DNA from: Paraphaeosphaeria minitans
Lineage: Eukaryota > Ascomycota > Dothideomycetes > Pleosporales > Didymosphaeriaceae
Reading direction: 5' to 3'
Assembly (NCBI GenBank): GCA_015832175.1
Contig: WJXW01000002.1
Coordinates: 372,001 to 436,000, forward strand
DNA: 64,000 nt
Shown: one piece after another, positions 45,935 through 57,528 of the stretch
How the letters are laid out: each line of letters begins with the position of its first letter
Numbering within the stretch: the first letter of the stretch is position 1
Made by a program: the position numbers and the translations under genes
The notes under the pieces: model-generated
The model's database searches: none
What the model was told of the DNA's origin: nothing
Seen by the model: the letters and a program-made list of their open reading frames with translations, nothing else

Positions 45935-46021
45935 TCTTCCTTGGTCTAGTGGTCATGATTTCCGCTTGTCATCGCAAGATTACGAGCGCGGGAGACCGGG
46001 GTTCGATTCCCCGAGGGAGAG
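45935..46021 (+). tRNA. tRNA-Asp (GTC) with a short intron
   Basis: The acceptor stem TCTTCCT pairs with AGGGAGA (one G-U). The T arm CGGGG-TTCGATT-CCCCG is perfect, the anticodon stem is CCGC/GCGG, and the anticodon GTC is at 45968-45970. About 15 nt after the anticodon loop purine (tcgcaagattacgag, about 45972-45986) form an intron. A box TGGTCTAGTGG and B box GGTTCGATTCC are intact. A T-run (46022 on) would terminate RNA polymerase III. Confidence 0.9.
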
Positions 46022-46602
46022 TTTCTTTTTGCATTGATGCACAGTTGCTAGGGTTCTTGTCTACAGGAGTAATGGCGCTGCAATGGCTGTGTGAAAGGGA
46101 CGGTGCAGGCGTCGTTTTAGCAGCAGTGGCGTCTTTTTGCGGGCGCAACATCACAAGAACACGTAAAATCAAAGCTAGGTTAAAAGAATTGGTAGGGTTG
46201 TTCACGCGTAGGATACCTAGCGGGGAACTGTCTTGGACGGCCGTATCTATCACATCAGACAGATATGCCAACTACGGACTTTTTTTGGATTGGCAGAACA
46301 TCGATAGAATACATTTTTGGACTTCAGCCCTGTTCCCGTGCATCTGTGCGATCCTTTGCTGTCGCGCGCCGCGGCCTACTAGGTACGGTACTAGGCGCCT
46401 GCGCAAGGACCTCGCGAGAAAAAATTCTGTAGGCAAAAAAAAAAGGATTTTTTTCCCATGCATATGCTCGACCCACAGCAACAACAGCGCAAGCCCTCGA
46501 TAAACAAGTCGGCATTTGAGCGTTTCTGCAATTCGAAATCAATTTTGAAAGCCTGGCATATAAGACTGTTACTAGTTTTGGTGTTCATCAAATCACCGAC
46601 TA
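46022..46602. other. spacer between the two tRNA genes
   Basis: It begins with the Pol III terminator T-run. No gene is supported. Confidence 0.4.
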
Positions 46603-46709
46603 GCCCGGCTAGCTCAATCGGTAGAGCGTGAGACTCTTAAGTATTCACGGTCTAATCAACTCGATTACTCGGTATCTCAAGGTTGTGGGTTCGACCCCCA
46701 CGTCGGGCT
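46603..46709 (+). tRNA. tRNA-Lys (CTT) with an intron of about 34 nt
   Basis: The acceptor stem GCCCGGC pairs with GTCGGGC (one G-U). The D arm is TAGCTCAATCGGTAGAGC, the anticodon CTT is at 46636-46638, and the T arm is GTGGG-TTCGACC-CCCAC. The intron follows the anticodon loop purine (about 46640-46673). The A box TAGCTCAATCGG and B box GGTTCGACCCC are complete. A T8 terminator follows from 46712. Confidence 0.93.
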
Positions 46710-49045
46710 TCTTTTTTTTCGGATTCTGCATGCAGGAAAGAGGAATGCTATCGCTAGGCAGCGCGATCATATATACGCGTCTGTCGGATGGTAACGTGAC
46801 TTGAGGAAACGTCATGCTGCTCGAGTCGAGTGGGTGTGGTGCCTCCGCTGTCGGCGTGGATTGGGTTGTCTTGCAGTACTACCTGCATGTGCACATATAC
46901 TTTTTTTTTGGTGGTGCTGTCCTGGCACTGTAATAAGTTGAGGTTGTTTTTAACCAGAATGCAGCGCTGTAAACGTGGCGCACAGTAGGGAGCGTGCTTT
47001 GGTACGTACAGTGGATTGGCACGTACGTACAGGTATAGCGACCCGTACTAAGCACCGCACGTACTCAATCTTTAGCAGTATGTACGGGAATACTGGAGTA
47101 GTCAGTAGATCTATCCTATCTTCTACAGTGATGGGAGGCATAAACCTCATGTGTTCGCTCCGATCTCGTCATGTTCATGAGTTTATCGATTCGAAAGGTT
47201 TGAACGCTCCCACAACCAAGACGCACTAGGTAGCGCCTTCACCGTTTTCGCTGTACTTCTGCTGTAATTGTAGCACAATGAAATCATTCTGGTGGCGGTA
47301 TGTTGCCGTTGGCTTGCTCCGTCGCCCGTAGAGCGTCTTGAAGTTTCACACGAAGATAGTCGCATAGGTGATTAGCACTGGCACGTCAAACATGCAAAAC
47401 ATGCAGAAACAAACCCACCTGGACCCTTCAATCGGTGTAACAGCGCCAACAAACGCGTTGCGGAAAGAGCACCAACAATGCGCAAATGAATCTCCTCTCT
47501 GTCTCCTCTCCGTTCTGACCCGAACCTCCCGCTACGTTCCGGCCACCTTAGGCGTGCCCAATCTCTCTGCAACGCCGCCAGCCTTGCGAAACGAAGCGAT
47601 GGCCGTCCAGAAACTTTCACCACCCGGGCCGCCCAGTGGCCACAAGCACAGCTGGGATGACATGGGCGGAAAAGGGATGAGGATCGCGAGATTGTCGGGG
47701 ACCAGGGCCCCCCTCGCCCCCCTCGCGATGCAAGGAAAATCCTCCACAACCATCATCGCACCCACCAACATCCCACATCCGCACCGCGGCAAGACGCGCC
47801 AGTCCACCGCCGCGCGGCAGCGGGAAACCGCAGATGCAAACGCCCAGCACCACCCCCTTCCTCCTCCCTCCTCATCTCGCACAAGCTTCGAAACCATTCC
47901 AGACCCGCCGTCACATCCACCAGCGCCACCTCGCAGCTCCCCGGCGCCCACGCTGACATGGGTGTGCCTGCCGCCCATCGTGCTTGTCAGTGTCGTGTCG
48001 TGTTGTGGAGCCATCTACCTAGACACCCTACCTAGTACCGACTTACAGCCCTACGCGCGCCCCTGATTCAACGACGACCGGAGACCCACTCCCCAACGCC
48101 CCCAGCTGCATGCTCCACCCCCGCGGCCCACCCAGGCGCACCCAGTCGCGACAACGTCTGCTAGCCGCGCAGGAGGCCCGGTGCCGGCGGGCTGGTGCAC
48201 TGGCGCTGGCGCTCGCGAAGAGTGGAAGGTTTGATGAAAGGATGTGCAGCGTGCGTGGGGCGTATGCGGCTAGGCAGGGTGCGCGCGGTGTTGCTGGTGG
48301 TGACGTGGGAGCTAGTCCAGGTACCTACCTTTTGTAGAGCCGTGGTGTTCAGGATGACGAGGGAGGGCGGGATCCGTGGGCGCTGCGCGGTTTGGGATTT
48401 CTAGGTAGTTTGATCTGTGGAGGGGGTCGGGCCGATGGATGGCATGCTCGGAGCGTTGCGGAGCGTGGAGGTGTGAGATGACTGGCCGAGCCGAGGTGCG
48501 TTGGAGCTGTTTGAAGGACGGAATCGAGGCCGTGGATTTTTGAGAGCCAGGAGGGAAGCGGAGGTGGGTCGGCGCTGAGACGGTGCAAATGCGACCGGAT
48601 GGAAATGCTGACTGACAGACGTCCATCGTATTCGCGAAGTGACGACGTGCGTATGAACTTGAAAGCAGAGTGCGGTCATTCGAGGCAACGATCGGGTAAA
48701 ATGTTCACATTCGTAGCTATGTCGCGATCATGTTCATCTGGAGATCGACCACTTCACGCCTGGGCAACCCTGCCGACGAGTGTCACTATCGCGAGGGAAC
48801 ATGTTTGACTTTGTCGCTGTGGAATTTGTATGGCCATATAGTCTGCCATATAGGTCTTAGTAAGCTACGCAGCTCTACGCTGGTTGGTATCATGATAACT
48901 ATCGTGCTGTTGCAGTGCAAGACGTGCGTGGTGGAACAGGCGCATGCGCCGATGAGAGAAAAAGGTAAGAAAGGAAATCCAACGCCGAACGATGCTATGC
49001 CGGAATGAGTAACGCTTGAGGTGTCGTGGAAACGAAAATCAGATC
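46710..49045. other. 2.3-kb gap, no supported gene
   Basis: A plus-strand frame (first ATG 47392, end 48066) has a hydrophobic segment near its end but lies in Pro-rich, GC-skewed sequence with comparable open frames on the opposite strand, so I do not call it. No repeat or RNA gene was noticed beyond the tRNA terminator. Confidence 0.4.
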
Positions 49046-50341
49046 TTATAGATCGAAGCACTCGGAGAGGACGCCGGTCTGGACCATGCTGGCTCTGAGA
49101 GCCTTCTTGTACTCCCGCTCGATTCCGTGCTTGACGGCGTCGAGGACGGTTTCGACCGTCGCCTTGGGCTCGAAGCGCGGCTTACTGCCCTTCTGGTAGA
49201 CCCCAGTCTCGACGAGAATGGAGTACCAACTGTTGTCGGACTGCTCGTTGTACTCGTTGGTGCCGCGAATGTCGGACTCGGGGGTGTCACCGACGAAGTA
49301 GACAGTGTCGGGAGGAGAGTCGATGCCGTGAGACTCTTTCCTCCACTGCTGGAGAAGACGAGTAGCAAACTGGAAGGTTCCGATCTGAGGCTTTCCGAAA
49401 GCAGTAGTCTTGAGATCCTTGCCAGTGACAGCTTTGAACATGGCCTCCAGGCTCACGCGAAGAGCGCCCATGCCGATGCGGGTCAGGTCGTGGCCAGCGG
49501 ACCAGACGACATCGTTGTGGCTAAAGTACACCGGTGGACCCTCGTCAAAGGTTGCGGATCTGGAGCCGAGGTATCCTCCCTTGGACATGAGCAGGTCGAG
49601 GATGATCTGTTGGTCGGATGCCCAATCGCGAGAATCGGCGAAGACAAAGATCGCTTCGATCTTGACTTCGGCAAAGTTCCTGGCGCGCGAGTTCTTGAAT
49701 TCCTCTGGAGTGAGCTTCCTGAAGGGAGTTGTGTCCTGGTTGTCTTTGATGATATCGCCGGGTGTAACAACATCCTTGAAGCCATAAGCCTCGGCAACAA
49801 TACGGCACTTCTCACCCTCGCCGCCGACAACGAGAACAGTGCCATATTTCTCCGCCATCTCCCTCATAGGGGTGTGGCCGCAAATAAACTGACCGGGCGA
49901 GATCTCCATCTCCATCTGCTTGCTGAGTTGTACGCAGCGCTCCTCCTCAGTCTTTCCACCTCCGTTGGTGAGAAAGATGTAAGGAACCTTGACACCGTAC
50001 TCGTTCTCTCCGTTGAGCATCTTCATAGCTTCAACAGCTTCCGGAATGGGCCGGCCTCCTCTGATGAGAACACCATCAATGTCGAAGGCAAAAGCGTACT
50101 TGTCGGTGACAGTGGTTTCCTGGGGGGTGGGGGGTGTGCCGGGAGATGCAGGGGCGTCGACGTGGTGCCTCGCCGTTTCCATGGCTGTGGCGATTTCGGA
50201 GGCTTCGCTGGGTGCCATCAGGTGCTTTGGAGGTACGACAACGGTGGGTCCCATGCCAAGGGTGTCTCGAGAGGCCTCATTCGAAGAGAGGCAGCGAACA
50301 CGATCATTGCCGCCGGCTGGTTGTGCGAGCTGTGATAACAT
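49046..50341 (-). CDS. CECR5-type HAD-superfamily hydrolase
   Basis: A single exon from ATG 50341 encodes 431 residues. The HAD motifs are in order: AFAFDIDGVLIRGG (motif I, nucleophile Asp and acid Asp, near residue 85), YIFLTNGGGKTEEER (motif II), FGKPQIGTFQFA (motif III Lys) and VYFVGDTPESDIRGTNEYN (motif IV Asp pair). The large cap between motifs II and III and the order of motifs match the CECR5/YKR070W subfamily, whose members are mostly mitochondrial with unknown substrate. The first 75 residues precede the domain; the early part (MLSQLAQPAGGNDRVRCLSS) could be a targeting sequence but contains acidic residues, so this is uncertain. The C-terminus is complete. The dense frames on the plus strand here are composition shadows. 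Confidence 0.92.
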   Translation of the reverse strand: MLSQLAQPAGGNDRVRCLSSNEASRDTLGMGPTVVVPPKHLMAPSEASEIATAMETARHHVDAPASPGTPPTPQETTVTDKYAFAFDIDGVLIRGGRPIPEAVEAMKMLNGENEYGVKVPYIFLTNGGGKTEEERCVQLSKQMEMEISPGQFICGHTPMREMAEKYGTVLVVGGEGEKCRIVAEAYGFKDVVTPGDIIKDNQDTTPFRKLTPEEFKNSRARNFAEVKIEAIFVFADSRDWASDQQIILDLLMSKGGYLGSRSATFDEGPPVYFSHNDVVWSAGHDLTRIGMGALRVSLEAMFKAVTGKDLKTTAFGKPQIGTFQFATRLLQQWRKESHGIDSPPDTVYFVGDTPESDIRGTNEYNEQSDNSWYSILVETGVYQKGSKPRFEPKATVETVLDAVKHGIEREYKKALRASMVQTGVLSECFDL

Positions 50342-52712
50342 GATGGGCGAGGAGGCGCGAGGTAGGAACGGGAATGCGCTGTATCGATGACAAAGCTATG
50401 GATGGAGCTTTGACGGTACTATAGAGTGGGCAAGAGTGGGCAAGCCGTGTATATGTAAATCTCAATTTTGCGGAGGTGGTGCGGGGACTCCTGATGATCG
50501 TCAAAGAAGTGGGTGGTGTGGAGAAGTTGGTGGATTGTGCTTCCCCTACTCAGGGCGAGTGGTAGCGAGATATATACGTGGACAGACGAGTATGGATCTT
50601 AGGCCACAGTATCGACATGGACACTACGCACGGTAACGCTGAGGTTGCCTTGTCGATTGAGTGGAGTTTCCTGCGTCATAGATGAAACGACTGTTGAGCA
50701 TGTCGTTGCCCGGGGCCTACCAGAGGCGCCTAAAAACCGGGACCTTTGGGGGAGCAAGGCTTCCTCGGCCATGTGTGGTGGCTTGCGCTGCTCCGATTCG
50801 GCGTCTCTGGCGATGATGTTGTATTCAAAGCGGGTACCAGTCCGGTGTATTCACAAGCCAAAGCGGCTGGAGGTCAGCCAGATTCGCATGGGTTCGAGAT
50901 ACGTACCCACCGCCGTCGATGCAGATAACCACCTTGCCTCTCCATGTAGTTGACGGCCGCGCGTGGGAGCATTATTATGGGTCCGCAGCGAGAAGTTTGG
51001 TGCACGATGACGCCATGGGGCCAGCATTGGGTCTAGCAGTAGCGAGGTTTCTTATCGGCGCGTCTCTCTCTCTCCAAACGAACAGCGTCAGGGACCGGAA
51101 AAAGGCGTTGATCGGAAAGGCGAAACTCGATCTGCGCGTAGAGATCAACGCGCTCCTTTGCCTGTTCCATGGCGATGGTCGAGAAAGAGTCGGAACATGT
51201 GCACGGCCAAGGCTGAGGATTGCTTGTCTGCCGTGAGCCGCAAAACGCCATCCGCCACTCGTCTACAATAAATACGGGTTGAAGATCAGAACGTCTACAC
51301 AGTACGCGAGACTGTGAGATAGAGACACTGCTTGTCGCTGCAATCTTACCATGTTGGTCTCTCGATGTAGTCTTAGCATGTTGGCCTTGCCATCTCGATG
51401 CAGTCTCACCATGTTGGCCTCTCGATGCAGTCTCACCATGTTGGCCTCTCGATGCAGTCTTACCATGTTGGCCTCTCTTACCGTCTCGATGCAGTTGCTG
51501 CAGAGGACCTGCATGCCGCAACACGCTCCCTGATTGCGGGCGGGTGTCCACAGCTGACATCATGGCACAGTCGACGGTACTTCGTTACGCCGCTCTTTTG
51601 CACACGCCATCTCAGAACCGGCATCTCTCCCAATGCGACTCCAGTCAGCCAGGCAACGTCTTGCTCGACATGCGCAAGAGGCGCCATCTCGCTGATCATG
51701 GCCATATGCGAGGAGGAAGACTGACACTAGGTAGCCCTCTGTGCCTCTCGCACCTACGCTGTGCTTCGCAAGAGTGCTGGCCGGTGCAGTGGACCGATTG
51801 TAGTGGAGCAATGCAGCCAGAGAAGGCTCAAGGCGCCCCTCATCTTCAATTGATTTTACCTAGACCTCTCGGCACGCATTCAAGCACCGGAAGTGACGGC
51901 GGCGGATGCGCCTGGAGTGGTGTGCGATTTGACCAGCTGCCAAGATTGTTCTTCTAACCTCGTCCGACGCAACCCCGGCTAGAGCTAATGGTAAATTACC
52001 TCGTTAGCCGTGTGATGAATCATCGGAAACTCCCTGTCCAGCCAATAAGAAGGCTTCAATCATGGCTCTGTAAGGTCTAGCTAACAATCTTTACCCTCAT
52101 GGCTTGCGTCGCATGTGATGAGGATCTGTGGGAAGACTACACCCGCGCCAGATGCGGCAGGACGCGCGAGGAAGGAGGTAGCATCGAGCAGTGAATGTTG
52201 CTTCAGGTGGGCACTTCATTTCCCCGGATTGGCCTCTCCAGTCGATCGGTCGGTTATTCGGCGCCGAGGGTTGCGGTTTACCCACTTTATCTCCACCTCC
52301 CCACAGAGCGCGAGACGTTCAGGGTCTCTGAGACCGTGCTGCGCCTTCTGGACAGTCATGTCCTCGGAAAACGTGTACCAGCCTTCCCAGACATTCCGTC
52401 TCTGGACGAAGTGCAATTGACAGCACGGTTGCAACAGCTCAGTAATCGCACATCTTGCTGTCCGCAATGTGAGCTCTACGAGTACGGTACACTTGAGGGT
52501 ACCGTAGTGACCTATGCTTCTATTGGAGACGCTGCATACGAGCTCTCGCTGTGCGGTACGGCGAGCAATGCCATCAGGATTCGAAAGCAGACTGGACTGC
52601 AGCGTAGCGACTATCACACCTAGTTCAGAGGACGTTGGTGAGTCAAGTGTACGTTCGTGGGGAAGGAACGGCCCATGGCAGAGACGGCAGGAGCCGGCGG
52701 CCCAGCTTCACC
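50342..52712. other. 2.4-kb gap with a 27-bp minisatellite
   Basis: Besides the repeat at 51345-51495 no gene is supported. Frames at 50645-50953 and 52195-52623 are not accompanied by domains or splice signals. Confidence 0.4.
51345..51495. repeat. 27-bp minisatellite, about 4-5 copies
   Basis: Units contain CTCGATGCAGTCT(C/T)ACCATGTTGGC. Three are near-perfect 27-mers in the middle and the outer ones have short insertions or deletions. Because 27 is divisible by three, the minus strand reads as a nine-residue peptide repeat with core ANMVRLHRE in a frame from 51514 to 51263. I do not call that frame a gene. Confidence 0.85.
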
Positions 52713-54771
52713 ATGAGGGCGCGCTCTTTCATCCTCCACCACAACTTCACCCTCTCGCCACTCTCGAGGATGAATTGGACTGGCGGCAGACTGCAGCAGT
52801 CCAAGAATGCGAACAGAGGGATCATCCAGAAACAGAAGGCCCATTTTGCCCGAGCACGAACGCAGCTGCAGAACAACGCTACGGCAAGCACGCCTGCACT
52901 ACACTCTGACCTTCTCGGTGAAGGAAAAGTAAGCCAGACCCTACAGTTTCCACTACCCAGCGCGCGTACCGCTCGCCCTACTGGGCAGAGTAGGACGCTG
53001 CGGAGCCATGACAGAAGCATAGCAGGTTCACCGTTTCGCCATGACCGGCCTGGGATGCGCAATGCCGCCGAAAGGAATCCTCTGCATGGCCATGATCAAC
53101 CAAACGCTGCAACATCCGCAAACATGAGCAGTAAGTGTGTGCCGCGCTTTCTCACCGATCAGACGCACCTGGTAGTGCGGCCTGCTGATATCCTTCATAG
53201 GCAGACACCACCAAGGCAATAGCCCTGATGCTGATGATTCCGAGGAGAGTCTCCTGGAAACGAAAAGAAGGAGGTTGTTGCGACAGAGTGACTGGGCCGG
53301 TCTGGCACGACCGACGCGTCCGATCTTGATTTTCAAAGCCCAACGACGACGGAATGAGATAGGCAAACGCAGAAAGTCCAGCCACCACAACGCATTGACC
53401 ATCCGCGAGCGCCCTTCCAGGCTCGTGCTACTGCCACAAGCTGGCACCCGCCGACAGCTCGGCGGTGGCGCCCATCAGACCCACGATATCAGAATCCGCA
53501 TTGGGAGCGATGCATTGACGCGCCAGACAACCGTGCAGAATCCCTCGCCAGCTCAAGCATCTGTCACATGGTACAACGTCTCTTCTGAGGAGATGACCCC
53601 AGGCAATGCTGCTCTGCAGAGAGTTGCCCCAAAGCCGGGGCAGCATGCAGATCCAAACACTCGTAGGTTCGTGGGGGCGCCGACGCACGCCCATCACCCT
53701 CGAAATTCGACGCGGAGGGCAACGCCGCGGAGCCAGCAGCTTCACTGCGTCGGCGATTCTGCAGCCAGCATGCACGCTGGTCTGAATGAAGACTCCAATG
53801 CATCGCCCAATGGCCAGGGCGTCGTCAATGCGTCCGCTGAAGACAATGCCAGCTCGAACAAAAGGGGTGAAGCCTCGAATAACTGTATCACGCAGCAGGT
53901 CGAAGGCATCCCCCGCTCGTTGCGCCTCACTTTTGACGCGGGGACTGAGTTCTCAGCCATGGCCCCAATAGAAAACGCGTCCTGGTGCAACCTGATCGGT
54001 GAATCGAGTCATGACCACTATACCGCTAATGCAGCGGGGACAGAATCAGGCAATGTCCAAATGGAAGCAGGAGCCGCCGGTAGTGCTGAACCCAGGCTCC
54101 CTCATAGCATCGACGAGGGTCCTTGGATGGCTCTCCTTCCAGTCCAGGCGGGCAGTTCCAGCCTTTCGGTCGCAATCGATGTATCTGCACTCAATCGGGC
54201 ACATGATCGGCCGGCACTACGTCCCCTATCTGATTCTGCGTCGTGGTCACAACGAGCTACCCACGGTGCTCAAACGCTAGCTGATGCGTCCCTGTGTGCC
54301 TCTCCGTCTTTGGCTTCTATCACGCAAAAAGGCGAGAAGGACGAGCTACGAGAACAGGTGCATGTGGGAGCCGGAAGGTCGGGACGTTTGAAGAAGCAGA
54401 GCGACGGGAACGATGAGTTCTGGCGAAGGCTCGTGTTCGGCAGTGACAAGCTCGTTTCAACCGATGGAAGAAGACCTGAGAGCGCAACAAGTCCAAACAA
54501 GGTGATTATGGACGGAAGGCGAATTACTCCCTATGCGGCCGTGTCACGTAGCTCTACACCGTTCGATCCTCTCTATGGTCCTGGTTTTTGCGTAAGCGAC
54601 AGTACACAAGCTGCAGCAACCTGTGCGCCACTCGTAACGTCTTCAGGGTCCATGTTGTCCATGATCACGTCATCGACAGCTCCACACAGTCGTGGTCAGG
54701 TCGATATTCTGAGCGAGGAGCGTGGAGACGCAGCTGAGATGAGGACAGCAGTTTCGGACAGTGGTCGGTGA
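52713..54771 (+). CDS. large disordered protein, WTGG-motif type, unknown
   Basis: Exons 52713-53130 and 53201-54771 join in phase 1 across a 70-nt intron (GTAAGT..CATAG), giving 662 residues from the ATG at 52713. Near the N-terminus is FTLSPLSRMNWTGGRLQQSK, then IIQKQKAHFARARTQLQN, a layout I recall from many Pezizomycotina hypothetical proteins. Just after the splice comes KRRRLLRQSDWAGLARPTRP, also familiar from that group. The remaining 450 residues are Ser/Ala/Asn-rich and look disordered, with a more conserved-looking end (DEFWRRLVFGSDKL and, further on, FDPLYGPGFCVSDS). There is no signal peptide; basic clusters suggest a nuclear protein. The splice is well supported because it rejoins the motif. 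ATG 52770 is an alternative start. Function is unknown. Confidence 0.72.
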
Positions 54772-55475
54772 CTCGCACATCAATGCGCAACAACGTGTCC
54801 AATGCCAGTGATGCCAACTCGGCTCTTCAGAGTTTCGGTGACCCAGCACGAGCATTTCGCATTGACGTGCACTGCGACCGAGGCCGCGAGAGGGAGCGTG
54901 TCGGCCTACTCGCACGAACGAAATGGATGTGCAATGTACATCGGATGTATTCCGGTGAATGGGGACGCCCGAAGTGAACAAAGCTCGTGTTCCCTAGCAC
55001 GGGGAAATGTGATGAAGCGGTGCTCTGGCGGGAGCTCGCCTGACAGCGGCTTAAGCGACTTGCCTACGCTACCGCAGCGAATCCAGTTCGCGGCGCACAC
55101 TGCACACTGCACACTGCACAGCAATGGCTTCTATTTGCCGGCCAAGTCGCAAGTCATTGGCTACAAAAAAATATATATTATCATGCTTTGAAGTCGACAA
55201 GCGATCAGCTGAACTCGTCTGCAAGCGAAACCTTTCCCACGCGCTTGTGCTGTTCATTGGTCTGCACCGTTTACGGATGAAGATTTGTACCTCGGGAGAA
55301 ATTGGACGGTGTTACGCTGGAGTGATGGGTGTCATGCATGTCATTCGGGGTGTTCGCTTGGCCGTCGGAGCAACGTGCGATACGTGCGAGCCCTATGATG
55401 CATTCAGCTGGTGCATTGACCCTCAAACACGGTGCGCAAGGAGTCAACCTAAGTCGGAAAACGGCACGAAAGCAC

Positions 55476-55636
55476 GAAAGCATGAAAGCATGAAAGCATG
55501 AAAGCATGAAAGCATGAAAGCATGAAAGCATGAAAGCATGAAAGCATGAAAGCATGAAAGCATGAAAGCATGAAAGCATGAAAGCATGAAAGCATGAAAG
55601 CATGAAAGCATGAAAGCATGAAAGCATGAAAGCATG
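55476..55636. repeat. GAAAGCAT octanucleotide minisatellite
   Basis: About 20 nearly perfect copies of GAAAGCAT, preceded by one GAAAGCAC variant. Frames through it give a repeating Ser-Cys-Phe-His-Ala-Phe-Met-Leu peptide that is an artefact of the array. Confidence 0.95.
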
Positions 55637-56204
55637 ACGGCAAGAGTGATGTACGAGGAAGCGATTGGAGACGAAGCGCGCAGAGAAGACGACATCATCA
55701 CACCGCCCATGGCCATGTGACCTCGCTGGGGGATCCCAAGGGTGGCTTGGTTGTGGGGACGGCTGCATGATGATTTGTAGGTGCCAGGGTCGACTCCTGG
55801 AGAGGAGATGCCGGGCTTCCAGAAGATGATTGGAATAAGCCGACGTCACGCGAGTGGTGTGCATGGCAGGGCAACGGGCGGCGGATAGGGAGCAGCACCG
55901 CAACATGTCGCCGTCGCCGTCGACGCGCGCTGGCTGTGGCTGACGAGTGCCACAGCGGCCGGCGTGTCTTCGCAGACGGGTTTTTGCTGGTGAGGGAGGC
56001 GGCGGGGGCCTTGTGCTGGGCGCGATCGGCGCCAGGGGCAACCAGCCGGTCGGCACAAATTTGTTTCAATGCGAGGGGGCGCGCGCCACGTGTGTGTGGC
56101 AGAAGGTTTGAAACGACGAAGCCACCCATGACCTGGTGACGGGCGGCGTGTTGTGCGAGGACGTCGAGGAGGGCCCCCGCGCCAGTGGGAGCATGGAGCA
56201 GGGA

Positions 56205-56300
56205 GCAGCTAAGGGAGCAGCTAAGGGAGCAGGGAGCAGGGAGCATGGAGAGCATGGAGAGCATGGAGAAGGGAGCAGGGAGCAGGGAGCAGGGAATGGG
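56205..56300. repeat. GGGAGCA/GGAGAGCAT minisatellite
   Basis: Interleaved GGGAGCA, AAGGGAGCAGCT and GGAGAGCAT units without a single fixed period. Non-coding. Confidence 0.75.
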
Positions 56301-57030
56301 TAGACGGCATGGACAAAGTGAAGCTGGCCGGGTGTTTGCTCGTACACGTCGGGTCGGGCGCGGTGACTGGCTATTATTAACCACGCTGGCTGCGAGGGCA
56401 GCCGGGGCGGCGACGCGCATCACGGACGCGCAGCCTTGTGTCGCGCGGGCGACGAGCCGTGATTCGCGGGCCCGTCTTGACTCTTGCATGCGCGCGACGC
56501 GGGCCACCGTTCCCGAGGAATTGCGGCGGCGCTGTTGCGAACGAGGACTGCGTACAGCTGGCGGGCTGGCGTGCCAGAAAGGACAGTGGGCAGGCAGAGA
56601 GCGACAGCAGCGCCAGGCAGACCGTGACAGCGGACAGCGTGACAGCAGCGAGGCGGCGGAGATTTTCAGGCCGTCAACGCCCAGCAGCGACGAGGCCAAG
56701 TGGAGCCGGGGCACGTACTGTGCAGTGTGTACTATGTGGGCAGGCACATGGTCATGGGCTTGTCCACGGTCCAGCGGGCAGATTGAATGTCGGTTTCACC
56801 AGGACAGCGGGGCGGAAAGTGGGAGGAGCGGCACGAGCAGGCACGGAATGAGGGCGAGCGTGCAGCCGCAGGATCCGGCAGCCCATCAGGCCACTACGTA
56901 GACTAGGAAGATACTGGGCGTCGTCGTGGGCCAGGAGGAAAGGCGGCGGCTGTGAATGGCGTGCGGCGACGGTGCCCCTACACCGCCCGCGGTTAGCCAT
57001 GGGCGCTGGCCGTTGGGACTTCCCTACAAG

Positions 57031-57089
57031 TGTACCCGCGATGAAGTGTACCCGCGATGAAGTGTACCCGCGATGAAGTGTACCCGCGC
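57031..57089. repeat. 16-bp tandem repeat, nearly four copies
   Basis: TGTACCCGCGATGAAG starts at 57031, 57047 and 57063; a fourth, incomplete copy starts at 57079 and diverges after CCCGCG. Confidence 0.9.
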
Positions 57090-57221
57090 TGCCAGTGGCT
57101 AGCAGCTCCGGCAGCTGCGCTAAAGCTATTTCCTAGAGCAACCGCCCGCCCGCCGCCCGCCGCCCGCCGCACACCTCCCCCCAGCTTGCAGCGCCCAGCA
57201 GCGCCCATCACCAGCAGCGCC

Positions 57222-57224
57222 CAT

Positions 57225-57256
<32 letters not shown>

Positions 57257-57528
57257 CCGTCACCACCGTCACCACCGTCACCAGTACCGTCACCACCGGC
57301 AACAGCAGCAGCAGCACCGTCACCACCGTCACCACCGTCACCACCGTCACCAGTACCGTCCCCACCGTCACCAACACCTTCACCACTGTCACCTTCACCA
57401 CTGTCACCTTCACCACTGTCACCTTCACCACTGTCACCTTCACCACTGTCACCTTCACCACTGTCACCTTCACCACTGTCATCTTCACCACCACCACCAC
57501 CACCACCACCACCACCACCACCACCACT
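57222..57528. repeat. compound CAG/CAC triplet and 15-mer array
   Basis: In order: a CAG run (about 57222-57256), CACCGT units with CAG interruptions (about 57256-57370), about seven copies of the 15-mer CACCTTCACCACTGT (57375-57480), then a CAC run (about 57487-57528). On the minus strand it reads Val-Val-Lys-Val-Thr repeats, but no gene is indicated. It lies 500-800 bp upstream of the phospholipase C start. Confidence 0.9.

Noticed and set aside
47392..48066. Plus-strand frame with a hydrophobic stretch near its end
   Set aside because: Pro/Arg-rich composition and equally long opposite frames; no domain, no promoter or splice evidence.
49127..50335. 402-codon plus-strand frame over the HAD hydrolase
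   Set aside because: Antisense shadow; the minus strand carries all four HAD motifs.
55271..56747. Minus-strand frames of 261 and 349 codons
   Set aside because: They depend on the GAAAGCAT and GGGAGCA arrays, with no domain or splice support.
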